DNA of 64,000 nt, from positions 620,001-684,000 of the forward strand of contig NZ_CP119422.1 in NCBI RefSeq assembly GCF_030506285.1, read 5' to 3'. Below, one piece after another: positions 34,360 through 43,418 of the stretch. A model generated the notes under the pieces. The model ran no database searches, was not told the DNA's origin, and saw only the letters and a list, made by a program, of their open reading frames with translations. The stretch's first letter is position 1; each line of letters begins with the position of its first letter. The position numbers were made by a program, and so were the translations under genes. Origin of the DNA: Catalinimonas niigatensis (lineage in GTDB: Bacteria; Bacteroidota; Bacteroidia; Cytophagales; Cyclobacteriaceae).

Positions 34360-35604
34360 TTATAGAGAATGACTTTGTTTCCAGTCATCCCAAGCGAGTA
34401 GAAATTTATCAATTTTTCCCTGACTTACATGCTCCATTACGACAATTTTGAACCATTGCGGTTCTCCTTCATGGGTATCGGGAACCAGTAAAAACTGTTT
34501 AGCCAGTTGATCAGGTACGTCTTCTGCCTTGATGGTTACGATATTCATGGCAGGATTACGGAAATAGCGTATCCTGCGCTCATCCAGATTTTCACAAAGC
34601 CTATCCGTACGCTCTATCAATTTAAGGATTTTTGCTTTCCATCCCTCTGAACCATAAGTACGCAAAATCATCCAGACCGCAATAGCATTGGCCCCTGAAC
34701 GACTGCCTACCAAAGTGTAATCTTTGCCTTTTACGTATTGAGCTTCTTCAGTAAGGGCATATTGTATCAATCCTTTGCGCAAGAGGCAAATTCCTGTACC
34801 GTAAGGAGACTGTACTAGTTTATGTGCATCCAGCGAAAAGGAGTTGACCTTGGGATTTTGAAAAGTTAAAGATATTTCAGTACGGGTAAATGGATAAATG
34901 AAGCCACCGTAGGCGCCATCCACATGAATACAATATTCAGCTTCCAATGCATTCATCACCTCCATTGCCTGATTCACATCATCCACCGAGCCAAACATGG
35001 TGGTTGACATATTCATGATCAGAATAAAGTATTTTACACCCTGTGTTTTTGCATTAGTGACTGCCAATTTCATTTCCTCAAATTGGATGCTCCTGTTATC
35101 ATCATCTACTGACAGGATGATTGACTTCAGACCCAGCAAATTGACTCCTTTGGGAATGGAATAATGTGTGTCTTGAGAATAAACAACACCTATTTCATCC
35201 AAACGGGCTTCATATTTTCGTATGAAAAGATTACGATGTACCCAGAGCGATTCAATATTGGCCTCCGTACCTCCTGATGCCACATAACCATCATAACTTT
35301 CTGGTTCGGCAGAAAAAATCTGTGAGGCACAAAGATCTATCAGCTCCCGCTCTATCGCCTGGGTCCCCAAAAAAGCAGGTTCAGCTTCTCCCAAAGTATG
35401 ACAGCCAATGTGGTTGGGATTTGCCACCATCGTCTGCATATAAGGCGCATCATTAAGGAAAGGCGCATCCTGGTAGAATACTTCGGGATCTAAGTATGTA
35501 GCTGGCAAGCCCAACACATCCTCGGTACGGTAGTCAAGGTTATTTTTCAGAGCTTGAAATACGATCTCTTTGATCTTTTTATGAGAAAACTTTTCCCAGT
35601 ACAT
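34360..35604 (-). CDS. Group II PLP-dependent decarboxylase
   Basis: The 414-residue cytosolic enzyme belongs to the glutamate/histidine/tyrosine decarboxylase family. Motifs include VASGGTEANIES (108-119), HVDGAYGGF (PLP-ring Asp229), and SLDAHKLVQSPYGTG with the Schiff-base K262. The substrate amino acid cannot be decided by eye; the compact length (no N-terminal extension) recalls bacterial histidine-decarboxylase-like proteins. It is 39 bp upstream of the kelch lipoprotein and about 100 bp downstream of the SGNH hydrolase, all minus strand. Confidence 0.86.
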   Translation of the reverse strand: MYWEKFSHKKIKEIVFQALKNNLDYRTEDVLGLPATYLDPEVFYQDAPFLNDAPYMQTMVANPNHIGCHTLGEAEPAFLGTQAIERELIDLCASQIFSAEPESYDGYVASGGTEANIESLWVHRNLFIRKYEARLDEIGVVYSQDTHYSIPKGVNLLGLKSIILSVDDDNRSIQFEEMKLAVTNAKTQGVKYFILIMNMSTTMFGSVDDVNQAMEVMNALEAEYCIHVDGAYGGFIYPFTRTEISLTFQNPKVNSFSLDAHKLVQSPYGTGICLLRKGLIQYALTEEAQYVKGKDYTLVGSRSGANAIAVWMILRTYGSEGWKAKILKLIERTDRLCENLDERRIRYFRNPAMNIVTIKAEDVPDQLAKQFLLVPDTHEGEPQWFKIVVMEHVSQGKIDKFLLAWDDWKQSHSL

Positions 35605-35707
35605 ACTTTACTGTTTTGCAAAAAATTTGTCCGAAAGGTCGTTAAAAAAGAAAAAGCCCCCAAATGTAAAGTGAAGCCTAAGAATATTGAAGCTGAAGAA
35701 TAACTGG

Positions 35708-36961
35708 TTATAGCTTTATCATTTCCACCTCCCAAGTTCTATCTTCCAAAAGTTGATTGATACTGGCATTCATTTCCTTACGCTTTCTCTCCGCCAGCAC
35801 AATAGGTAATCCTTCTTTTGTCATTGGGCGCTGATGTCCGATATATTGTAATAAGGCATAGTCGCAAACCTCTCTTTTGGAGGCTACCAACTCATATAGC
35901 TGCTGTGCTTTTCTGACGAAGGAAAGATTTTCGTATTTCAACGAGTTGGATAAGGGGCTGAACTTTACCCCTTTTTCAAGTTCGTCCTGATTATATTGTC
36001 CCAGATAGAAATTATGATCAAAAAGCTGATACATTGCCGGAGGTAGTTGATCAACCTTGAATATAAATTCATGGCTTGAGGATATCATCTGATTGTATTC
36101 CTGAGAGTCTGAGCGCACAACATGGCTATTTTTTGGAGCATCCAGACGAAACTTACTTATACCTTCCTCTTTCTCCACCTTGTCCTTTTTCCAGTTGAGT
36201 TGTATTACTTTGTCTGATGTTCGTTCAGATTGAAGGTTTTGAAGTATGGTATGCGCCATCAGCTGATGCCCCAGAATGTTGGGGTGAATCATATCCTGTC
36301 CGTAACAAATTTCCTGGAATGTTCTCATTGGCGTCTGTATGTCAATGCGCTGCACTTCTTTCAAGCCCATAATCCATTCTGCATATTTACGCATCACATC
36401 GTCATAAGCGACATAAGGTTTTGCATAGCTGTAATCTGTGCGATTCTGATCTTTACGAGCATCGTTCCAATTTTGGACGAGAGCAGCGTAAGGAGGTGGT
36501 GTAAGCAGGATTAGCTGAATTTTTCTGGCGTCAGCAGTACGAATGAGTTTTGTAATACCCTCCTGGTACTTACGGAAAAGTCTCTCTTCAAATGGATGAT
36601 AGATTCCGCAGTTGATGCCGTAGCAGGCAAATAACACTTCGGGTTGTAGGCCATCTAAAATGTTATCTAGCCTGTCATGCAAATAAGGACGTGGGAAAGG
36701 ATGCGCCTCTTCCGATAGGCCAGAAATGGTTTCACTTGCCAGTCCTAAGTTATAAACTTCATAGGATATGTCAGGTTTAGAAATTCGCAACTGGCACTCA
36801 AAGAAATTGATGTAATCTCCTGCCTGTGTAATGCTGTCGCCTATGAAAAGAATCCGTTTTCCCGATAGCGCTGGAGTTGAATCAAAAAGTACTTGCTGAA
36901 TAGGTAAGCTCAGTAGTAAAGATGCTTTGGCACTTTTCTTTAGAAATTCTCTTCTCTTCAT
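35708..36961 (-). CDS. Tat-exported SGNH/GDSL hydrolase
   Basis: The 417-residue protein begins with a Tat signal (KRREFLKKSAKASLLLSLP). An SGNH hydrolase follows: block I FIGDSITQ (S43), block II LGLASETISG, block III YGINCG, and block V with D and H in QDMIHPN (about 207-211). Residues about 250-417 form a C-terminal extension without a recognised domain. Such enzymes deacylate glycans or hydrolyse esters; the substrate is unknown. It lies 45 bp downstream of the GH13 amylase gene, on the same strand. Confidence 0.83.
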   Translation of the reverse strand: MKRREFLKKSAKASLLLSLPIQQVLFDSTPALSGKRILFIGDSITQAGDYINFFECQLRISKPDISYEVYNLGLASETISGLSEEAHPFPRPYLHDRLDNILDGLQPEVLFACYGINCGIYHPFEERLFRKYQEGITKLIRTADARKIQLILLTPPPYAALVQNWNDARKDQNRTDYSYAKPYVAYDDVMRKYAEWIMGLKEVQRIDIQTPMRTFQEICYGQDMIHPNILGHQLMAHTILQNLQSERTSDKVIQLNWKKDKVEKEEGISKFRLDAPKNSHVVRSDSQEYNQMISSSHEFIFKVDQLPPAMYQLFDHNFYLGQYNQDELEKGVKFSPLSNSLKYENLSFVRKAQQLYELVASKREVCDYALLQYIGHQRPMTKEGLPIVLAERKRKEMNASINQLLEDRTWEVEMIKL

Positions 36962-37006
36962 AGAATACTTAAATCAAACGCACTTAATTCTTTGTAAATC
37001 AACTCT

Positions 37007-38674
37007 TTACTGCTCTGATAATAATACTGTCTGAAAGGAAGAAAAGAAATTTACCTTTCCATCGCTCACTGTAGTTTCCTGACCGGAATAGCTATCTTTA
37101 AGCATGGTTCCTTCCTGAAAAACGTCTCCAACCTCAATCATTTTTTCACCCATAGGAGCATCCAATGCTACAATTACTTTGTCGGAATAGCCATCTGCAG
37201 TGTATGTTCTTGAAAAAGTATAAGGGTTATCGGCTATCTTTTGATGTCGTCCTGCACCTATCGCAATGTGCTTTTTCCTGAAAGTGCCCAGCTTGTTCCA
37301 GTGGTCCAGTACCTTTTGTACACTGTCTGTTTGCTGTATGTCATTCCAGTTCATAAAAGACCTCAAAGTGGCATCTCCCTGGGTACCTTCCACCACCAGA
37401 GAACGATCCGACTCATCACCATAGTAAATTTGTGCAGCGCCCTGGCTAAGTAAGAGCTTGGTAGCTGCTTCCTCACTTTTCTTTCGCAAAGGGTCGTAAG
37501 GTGAGCCATCATCATGAGAACTGAGGTAATTCAGCACATTGACTCCGTCCAAAGCACCATCATGCAATAAGGTGTCGTACTTTACAAAAATTGCTTCATA
37601 GTCATTTTCTGCGTCATATTTGAAATCAAAATTGATTAAAGATTCAAAGCCATTTTCAAAAAAATTGACTGTTGTATCTCCATAGTCATAGGGTTGACCA
37701 GCGGCTGCGCTGTAATTGTACACTTCACCTACCATCCAGAAAGGGGCGTCGTCTATCCTTTTGTCGGGGTTTTTTGTTTTCCACTCTTCAAGGGCAGCCA
37801 AAGCCTGCTCTTTGAGTACCGCCCATATATCTGCATCTGTATGTTTGGCAGTATCCACACGAAAACCGTCAATTCCCAGTTCGAGCACATAATCAGTCAG
37901 CCATTTGACCAGATAATAGGTGGGTGCTCTGGGATAGCCCGTTTTCACAAAAAAGGCATCTAACTCTTCCAACTCCTGCTCATAGCGCCCTTCAGCCTGC
38001 CATTTTTCAACCAGGGAAGGGGGTAGCGCTACTTCCTGCTCCCTTTCGGTGTGAATATCTGGTAAATTTTCTACCAGGGTACATTCAACAGTAGTTTCAT
38101 AGCCAGTATAGGTACAGGTAGGATCTTGCCGCACCCAGTTGTCCGGCCAGGCTGGGTCTAATTCAGTTACCGGACCGGTATGGTTGGCCACCACATCCAG
38201 TAGCACTCTTATTCCATGCTGATGGGCAGTGTTCACCAGCGTTTTGAGCTCTTCCATAGTACCAAAATTTGGATCTAGTGTAGTCCAATCTTTCGCCCAA
38301 TAGCCATGATAAGCATAGGTAACACCTGTACCCTCATCGGTAGCACCATGAATCTGTTCTACAACTGGCGTAAACCAGATGGCATTAACCCCTAAACTGT
38401 CAAAGTATCCTTCTTCAATTTTTTGGGTAATGCCAGCAATATCTCCACCCTGAAATCCTCTGAGCTTGGCAGCTTCACTCGTCCGTTGAAAATTCACATC
38501 ATTTTCAGGATTTCCGTTATTAAAACGATCGGTAAGCAGAAAATAAATGGTAGCATTTCGCCAGTCAAATGCAATGCTTTCATCATTAATATCAGCAGTA
38601 GTCGTGTTTTCAATCTGATCTGAGCCAGTACAATGTACGAGCAATAAAAACAGGAATAGGTAGTGGTGCTTCAT
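37007..38674 (-). CDS. GH13 alpha-amylase-family lipoprotein
   Basis: The 555-residue exported glycosidase has a Sec or lipoprotein signal (VHC, C15, with an unusual His at -1) and the full GH13 barrel. Conserved region I is DVVANH (160-165), region II GFRVDTAKH with nucleophile D274, region III VGEVYN with acid/base E317, and region IV SSHDDG with D388. A variable B domain spans about 166-250. A C-terminal beta domain of about 80 residues follows. It should act on alpha-1,4-glucans outside the cytoplasm. No SusC/SusD pair lies nearby, so it is not in a standard starch locus. Confidence 0.9.
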   Translation of the reverse strand: MKHHYLFLFLLLVHCTGSDQIENTTTADINDESIAFDWRNATIYFLLTDRFNNGNPENDVNFQRTSEAAKLRGFQGGDIAGITQKIEEGYFDSLGVNAIWFTPVVEQIHGATDEGTGVTYAYHGYWAKDWTTLDPNFGTMEELKTLVNTAHQHGIRVLLDVVANHTGPVTELDPAWPDNWVRQDPTCTYTGYETTVECTLVENLPDIHTEREQEVALPPSLVEKWQAEGRYEQELEELDAFFVKTGYPRAPTYYLVKWLTDYVLELGIDGFRVDTAKHTDADIWAVLKEQALAALEEWKTKNPDKRIDDAPFWMVGEVYNYSAAAGQPYDYGDTTVNFFENGFESLINFDFKYDAENDYEAIFVKYDTLLHDGALDGVNVLNYLSSHDDGSPYDPLRKKSEEAATKLLLSQGAAQIYYGDESDRSLVVEGTQGDATLRSFMNWNDIQQTDSVQKVLDHWNKLGTFRKKHIAIGAGRHQKIADNPYTFSRTYTADGYSDKVIVALDAPMGEKMIEVGDVFQEGTMLKDSYSGQETTVSDGKVNFFSSFQTVLLSEQ

Positions 38675-38865
38675 ATTTTATAAGTGTTAGAGTCGGTGTC
38701 ATAAAGCTAGTGGTAGATGATGTTATGTTCATCTAACCTCCGTATGTAAAGTTTTTACTGAAAGCCACTCCTAACCATCATAATTTAGCTATTGTACTCC
38801 ATATTAAAACTCAAAAAAACGATAACGCTCAAAACTATAACACCCTAACACTATCATACCTTTAT

Positions 38866-39762
38866 CTACTTCAGGCTCACTTCAGCAACAACCGGTAAGT
38901 GATCTGAGGGATAAGCATTGTCTTTGGAATCCGTTAGAATCGCATGCTTCTCTACCTCAACATTAGGACTTACAAAAACATAATCAATGCGGCGGTTAGC
39001 TGCCAAAGGCTCAGTGACTACAAAACCACTAAAAGAGCTTGTTGGACCATGATGAGGTAATTGGCTTACTTCATACGCATCCTTCAAATCTTCTCCTTCT
39101 ACCATAGCACCATAAGGTGCCGAATCAGGAGAAGCATTAAAATCTCCCGTCACCACAACCGGTGAGTCACCTGCGATTTCTGAAATTTTCTTTCTGATCA
39201 ATTTAGCACTTTCTTCACGGGCCTGCTCTCCTCTATGGTCAAAGTGTGTGTTAAAATAATACAAGGTATCTCCACTGGGTTTATGGATCAGTTGGGTCCA
39301 TGTAGCTATGCGAGGTAAAGCTGCATCCCAACCTACGCTAATAGTATCGGGAGTTTCCGACAGCCAGAAAGTACCCCAGTCCAAAAGCTCAAACATGGTT
39401 TTACGATAAAAAACAGGAGAAAATTCCCCTTGAGATTGCCCATCGTCTCTGCCTACCCCTACCCAATCCAGATCGTTAAGCGCACTATCCAGATACTGTA
39501 CCTGATGTTCAAGGGCTTCCTGTAATCCTAACAGATCAGCTTCATGATAAGCAATCAGATTGGCTACCCTTTCCTTACGATAGGGCCAGGCATGCGCACT
39601 GTCTCCCGGATTGTCATAACGGATATTATATGACATCACATTGATTGTTTGTTCTATTCCGGTAGAGGTGTTCATTTCTTCCTGAGATTCAGTCTGCTCG
39701 GACTGGCAGGCAGCGTTTGCCACTATTATGGCAACTAAAAAATGGGAAAGCGTTCTCAACAT
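38866..39762 (-). CDS. Endonuclease/exonuclease/phosphatase-family lipoprotein
   Basis: The 298-residue protein (lipobox NAAC, C19) has an EEP fold: MSYNIRYDNPGD, LGLQEALEHQ (catalytic Glu), NTHFDHRGEQAR, VVTGDFNASPDS and the final SDHLPVVAEV (catalytic Asp-His). All expected residues are present. Exported EEP proteins in Bacteroidota may act on phosphoesters of sugars, lipids or nucleic acids; which one is unknown. The gene is 7 bp before cutC on the minus strand, and cutC lies upstream in transcription. Confidence 0.87.
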   Translation of the reverse strand: MLRTLSHFLVAIIVANAACQSEQTESQEEMNTSTGIEQTINVMSYNIRYDNPGDSAHAWPYRKERVANLIAYHEADLLGLQEALEHQVQYLDSALNDLDWVGVGRDDGQSQGEFSPVFYRKTMFELLDWGTFWLSETPDTISVGWDAALPRIATWTQLIHKPSGDTLYYFNTHFDHRGEQAREESAKLIRKKISEIAGDSPVVVTGDFNASPDSAPYGAMVEGEDLKDAYEVSQLPHHGPTSSFSGFVVTEPLAANRRIDYVFVSPNVEVEKHAILTDSKDNAYPSDHLPVVAEVSLK

Positions 39763-39769
39763 TTTGATG

Positions 39770-40492
39770 TTATTTGGTCATTTTGTTAATTCTTTCGCTA
39801 TCCGTGACCTGTATTTCGTATTCAGGCATACGCATTGTACCTCCCATAAATACTCTGTGGTTTTGAAACTGCATACCACTGCGTTCAGGTTTACGAGCTG
39901 CCACATGGCATTCTTCCACACCGCAGGCTACCATTTGGTCAATATTGTACTCATCAATACCCGCACCAGGCATGATGATGATACGACCAGCTGCTTTTTT
40001 ATGCAATTCAGCAATCAGTTCCTTGCCTTCAATCGCTGATTTCTGTTGGCCGGATGTCAAGATACGTTCGCAGCCTAGCGCAATGATATCTTCCAGGGCT
40101 CTAAATGGATCTTCCGTCATATCAAAAGCGCGATGAAAAGTCACATTCATGGGACGGGCGATAGCAATAAGTTCTGCACAACGGGCTTTGTCAACCTTAC
40201 CTTCAGGAGTCAGGATGCCAATCACTACGCCATCTGCACCCAGTTCTTTCGCTGTCTGCACATCATGTTTCATGATCTCCATTTCCAGTTCAGAAAACAA
40301 AAAGTCTCCTCCTCTTGGCCGGATGATGACCTGTAGTCCGATGCTGATTTGCTGTCTGGTGATGGCAATGGTACCAGCGCTGGGAGTTGTTCCACCTTCA
40401 AAAAGATTATCACACAACTCTACGCGTATTGCGCCGCCTTTTTCAGAGTTGATCGCTGACTGCACCGAATCAATACAAACTTCTATTTTCAT
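39770..40492 (-). CDS. cutC: CutC-family protein
   Basis: The 240-residue TIM-barrel protein matches the family closely: IEVCIDSVQSAINSEKGGA, RVELCDNLFEGGTTPSAGT, VIIRPRGGDFLFS, and LTSGQQKSAIEGKELI. The original link to copper homeostasis in E. coli has been questioned, and the biochemical role is unknown. It is co-transcribed with the downstream EEP gene (7-bp gap). No copper-transport genes are nearby. Confidence 0.93.
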   Translation of the reverse strand: MKIEVCIDSVQSAINSEKGGAIRVELCDNLFEGGTTPSAGTIAITRQQISIGLQVIIRPRGGDFLFSELEMEIMKHDVQTAKELGADGVVIGILTPEGKVDKARCAELIAIARPMNVTFHRAFDMTEDPFRALEDIIALGCERILTSGQQKSAIEGKELIAELHKKAAGRIIIMPGAGIDEYNIDQMVACGVEECHVAARKPERSGMQFQNHRVFMGGTMRMPEYEIQVTDSERINKMTK

Positions 40493-40647
40493 ACTTTTAT
40501 AATCGTGATTTTCTATAATTGTCCAAAACTATAAATTAGTGCTCAGAACTTTACTTTTTCCTATCAATAATTTGTTAAGGTATCATGAGCAGATTTATTT
40601 TTATCTTGTGATGTCCGATGAATATTTGAAAAACGATACAACAACCC

Positions 40648-41670
40648 ATGAAAAGCGATCTGAAAAGAAGGGAATTTATAAAGCAGGCAGGCGCCGCCAG
40701 TATATCTCTGAGTCTTCCAAATTATATCCTACGCCCCAGCCAAAGTGTTCCTAGAGGCAAACGTGTGGGTATCATTGGATTAGATACGTCACATAGCCCG
40801 GCTTTTACCAAAATATTTAATACTGCAAACTCGGAAGCTCTACTCAAAGGCTATCAGGTAGTGGCGGCTTATCCTCAAGGCAGTATGGATATTCCAGGCA
40901 GCGCAGAACGGATTCCTGAATATACCGCCCAGGTAAAGGAAATGGGGGTAGACATTGTGGATTCTATAGATAAACTATTGGAAAAAGTAGATGTGGTGTT
41001 ATTGGAAACTAACGACGGGCGTCTCCATCTTGAGCAGGCTTTACCAGTCCTCAAAGCAGGTAAAAAGTTATTTGTGGACAAACCAGTCACCGCTTCTTTG
41101 CATGACGCAATTGCTCTTTATGATGCTGCTGAGGAATATCAGACGCCTGTTTTCTCCTCTTCTTCCTTGCGATATTTGAAAAAAGCACAGGATGTCAGAC
41201 ACAATCAAATTGCCGGGCAGGTGACTGGTGCTATGACTTTCAGTCCGGCTACTTTAGAAGCGCATCATCCTGACTTGTTCTGGTATGGTATCCACGGGGT
41301 AGAAATTCTATTTACAGTGATGGGTACCGGATGCAGGCGCGTTCAGCGTTTTGCAACGCCAGATACTGATATTGTCATTGGCACCTGGAATGATGGCCGT
41401 CTGGGTACCTTCAGAGGCAGCAGAACCGGTAAGCATGACTATGGGGGAATTGCCTTTGGAACGGAAGCAAATGTCAATCTGGGGCCCTTTGACGGTTACC
41501 AGAATCTGGTTTATAAAATTGCTGAGTTTTTTGAATCTGGTAAACCACCCGTATCACCTAAGGAAACCCTGGAAATCTATGCCTTTATGGAAGCAGCCGA
41601 TGAAAGTAAGCGTCAGGATGGTTCTGAAGTAAGCCTAGACTATGTGATGAACAAAGCCAGGAATTCCTGA
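40648..41670 (+). CDS. Tat-exported Gfo/Idh/MocA oxidoreductase
   Basis: The 340-residue protein has a Tat signal (LKRREFIKQAGAASISLSLP) and a Rossmann-type N-terminal domain (RVGIIGLDTSHSPAF). DNGRLHLEQALPVLKAGK and LFVDKPVTASL (about 132-148) are the Gfo/Idh/MocA substrate-side motif with EKP replaced by DKP. The C-terminal alpha/beta domain follows. Exported members oxidise or reduce sugars with a tightly bound NAD(P) carried through Tat. The gene stands alone on the plus strand between minus-strand units. Confidence 0.88.
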   Translation: MKSDLKRREFIKQAGAASISLSLPNYILRPSQSVPRGKRVGIIGLDTSHSPAFTKIFNTANSEALLKGYQVVAAYPQGSMDIPGSAERIPEYTAQVKEMGVDIVDSIDKLLEKVDVVLLETNDGRLHLEQALPVLKAGKKLFVDKPVTASLHDAIALYDAAEEYQTPVFSSSSLRYLKKAQDVRHNQIAGQVTGAMTFSPATLEAHHPDLFWYGIHGVEILFTVMGTGCRRVQRFATPDTDIVIGTWNDGRLGTFRGSRTGKHDYGGIAFGTEANVNLGPFDGYQNLVYKIAEFFESGKPPVSPKETLEIYAFMEAADESKRQDGSEVSLDYVMNKARNS

Positions 41671-41691
41671 GATATAGTAAGCTTCACTTAT

Positions 41692-42819
41692 CTACTTGCT
41701 GGCCAACTGCTTTTCTTTCAGGTTTTGCACGATGAGACGGGCTGTTTTTTCTGAAGCTCTTTCTTTGCCCAGCATATGTTTGATGCGCTGATATGCACTG
41801 AGCTGTGCTTTTCGTTCAGGTGTATCGGAAGCAATCTTCTTCAGTTCCTTTTGTAAGCGATTCGTATTAAACTCAGCCTGGATCAATTCCGGCACCACTT
41901 CTTCTTCAGCAATCAGATTAACCAGTCCAATAAAGGGTACTTTGATCAGGGATTTGGCAATCTTATAAGAAACTACACTGGTTTTATAACAAATCAGTTG
42001 TGGTACTTCAAACAATGCAGTTTCAAGCGTAGCTGTACCTGAGGTAACCAGCGCAGCATGCGCCTGATGTAAAATATCATAGGTTTTCCCTTCAATCACC
42101 ACCACATTTTCTTTCTGCCGGGCTTCGTCATACATGGCATTGGGAAGATTATTGACAGCAGCTACGGCAAATTGAAATTCCGGAAAGTTAGGAGCAAGTT
42201 CCAGCATCGTTCTGAGCATATTGCTCACCTCCTGCTGACGACTTCCCGGTAATACTGCAATGACTGACCTTTCGTCCAGACCATATTTTTTTCTGAAATC
42301 CTGTTGAGGCGTAAATTCACGAATGGCATCCAGCAAGGGGTTACCCACATACTCCACAGGGTAATCAAACTGACGGTAAAAGTCTTTTTCAAAGGGAAGG
42401 ATCACAAACATCTTATCAACATAGGCTTTGACTTTCTTTGCCCTTCCCTGGTTCCAGGCCCATAATTTGGGGGATATATAGTAATAGTTAAGAATGTTAT
42501 GCTGTTTGGCAAACCTTGCCATTCGCATATTAAAGCCGGCATAATCAATCAGGATGAGCACATCGGGTTGGTAAGCCAAAAGGTCCTGCTCGCATTTGCT
42601 GAGAAATTTCCTGATGGTAAACAGGTTTTTGAAGACTTCCCAAAAACCCATAAAGGCCAGATCACGATAATGTACTACCAGTTCTCCACCTGCCTTTTGC
42701 ATCTCATCTCCACCCCAACAGCGAATGTCAGCTTCCACGTCTTCTTTTTTCAGGGCTTTGATCAGGTTAGCACCATGCAGGTCGCCGGAGCGTTCACCGG
42801 CAATGATGTAGTACTTCAT
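41692..42819 (-). CDS. lpxB: Lipid-A-disaccharide synthase
   Basis: The 375-residue GT19 enzyme joins UDP-diacylglucosamine and lipid X in lipid A synthesis at the inner membrane. Motifs are YYIIAGERSGDLHGA at the N terminus, DVLILIDYAGFNMRMA, PKLWAWNQGRAKKV, VLPGSRQQEVSNM and TSGTATLETALF. The length is typical of Bacteroidota LpxB. Its start overlaps the end of the pterin-synthase-like gene by 4 bp. Confidence 0.95.
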   Translation of the reverse strand: MKYYIIAGERSGDLHGANLIKALKKEDVEADIRCWGGDEMQKAGGELVVHYRDLAFMGFWEVFKNLFTIRKFLSKCEQDLLAYQPDVLILIDYAGFNMRMARFAKQHNILNYYYISPKLWAWNQGRAKKVKAYVDKMFVILPFEKDFYRQFDYPVEYVGNPLLDAIREFTPQQDFRKKYGLDERSVIAVLPGSRQQEVSNMLRTMLELAPNFPEFQFAVAAVNNLPNAMYDEARQKENVVVIEGKTYDILHQAHAALVTSGTATLETALFEVPQLICYKTSVVSYKIAKSLIKVPFIGLVNLIAEEEVVPELIQAEFNTNRLQKELKKIASDTPERKAQLSAYQRIKHMLGKERASEKTARLIVQNLKEKQLASK

Positions 42820-43298
42820 GATACAGAGGCATGTACCCGATTAGACGCTGTTTTGGCCAAAGGAATCTCCGGTTCCAACCCTTCGCCATAGAAGTCTACA
42901 TAATTATTAGGCGTTTCATATAAACGAATGGAATGTAGCACTCCCCTATCTGTAATTTCATTTAAGGCGGGAGCCAGAATTTTCCAGATTTCTTCTATCA
43001 ATATTTCACAGCTTGCCATTTTCCCCCGCATAAAATCCACATCCATGTTCAGGTTTTTATGATCCACCTTTTCAATCACTCTCTCACGGATCAGCGTACT
43101 AAGTTTTTTCAAATCAACCACAAATCCGGTTTCAGGGTCAGGTCTGCCTTTTACGGTCACAATCATCTCAAAATTATGTCCATGCCAGTTCTCATTCGCA
43201 CAGGGCCCAAATACCTGTTCGTTCTTTTCGTGGCTCCAGTTGGGATTATATAGTTTGTGAGCAGCGTTAAAATGCTCCTTTCTGCTTACATAAATCAT
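42816..43298 (-). CDS. 6-pyruvoyl-tetrahydropterin synthase family protein (PTPS/QueD)
   Basis: The 160-residue protein has the zinc site H14 (NAAHKL), H39 and H41 (HGH) and catalytic Cys33. The spacing Cys-x5-HGH (FGPCANENWHGHN) is the one seen in true PTPS of the tetrahydrobiopterin pathway; E. coli QueD has Cys-x3-HGH. Either queuosine precursor or biopterin-type synthesis is possible. The gene overlaps lpxB by 4 bp downstream, a coupling with no obvious metabolic reason. Confidence 0.88.
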   Translation of the reverse strand: MIYVSRKEHFNAAHKLYNPNWSHEKNEQVFGPCANENWHGHNFEMIVTVKGRPDPETGFVVDLKKLSTLIRERVIEKVDHKNLNMDVDFMRGKMASCEILIEEIWKILAPALNEITDRGVLHSIRLYETPNNYVDFYGEGLEPEIPLAKTASNRVHASVS

Positions 43299-43318
43299 AG
43301 AGTCTGCTTATTTTGCCG

Positions 43319-43326
43319 CAAATATA
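43319..43326 (-). promoter_or_regulatory. -7 element (TATATTTG on the minus strand) before the PTPS-lpxB unit
   Basis: The plus strand reads CAAATATA, that is TATATTTG toward the PTPS start at 43298, a match to TAnnTTTG about 20 bp upstream of the ATG. Confidence 0.4.
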
Positions 43327-43418
43327 AATAATACCGCTTGTAATTTCATTCAGATAACAAGAAGAGAATGGGATTCCTTCCTTAAATTGCCTGAACGTTT
43401 CAAAAAAAGCCTAAACTT

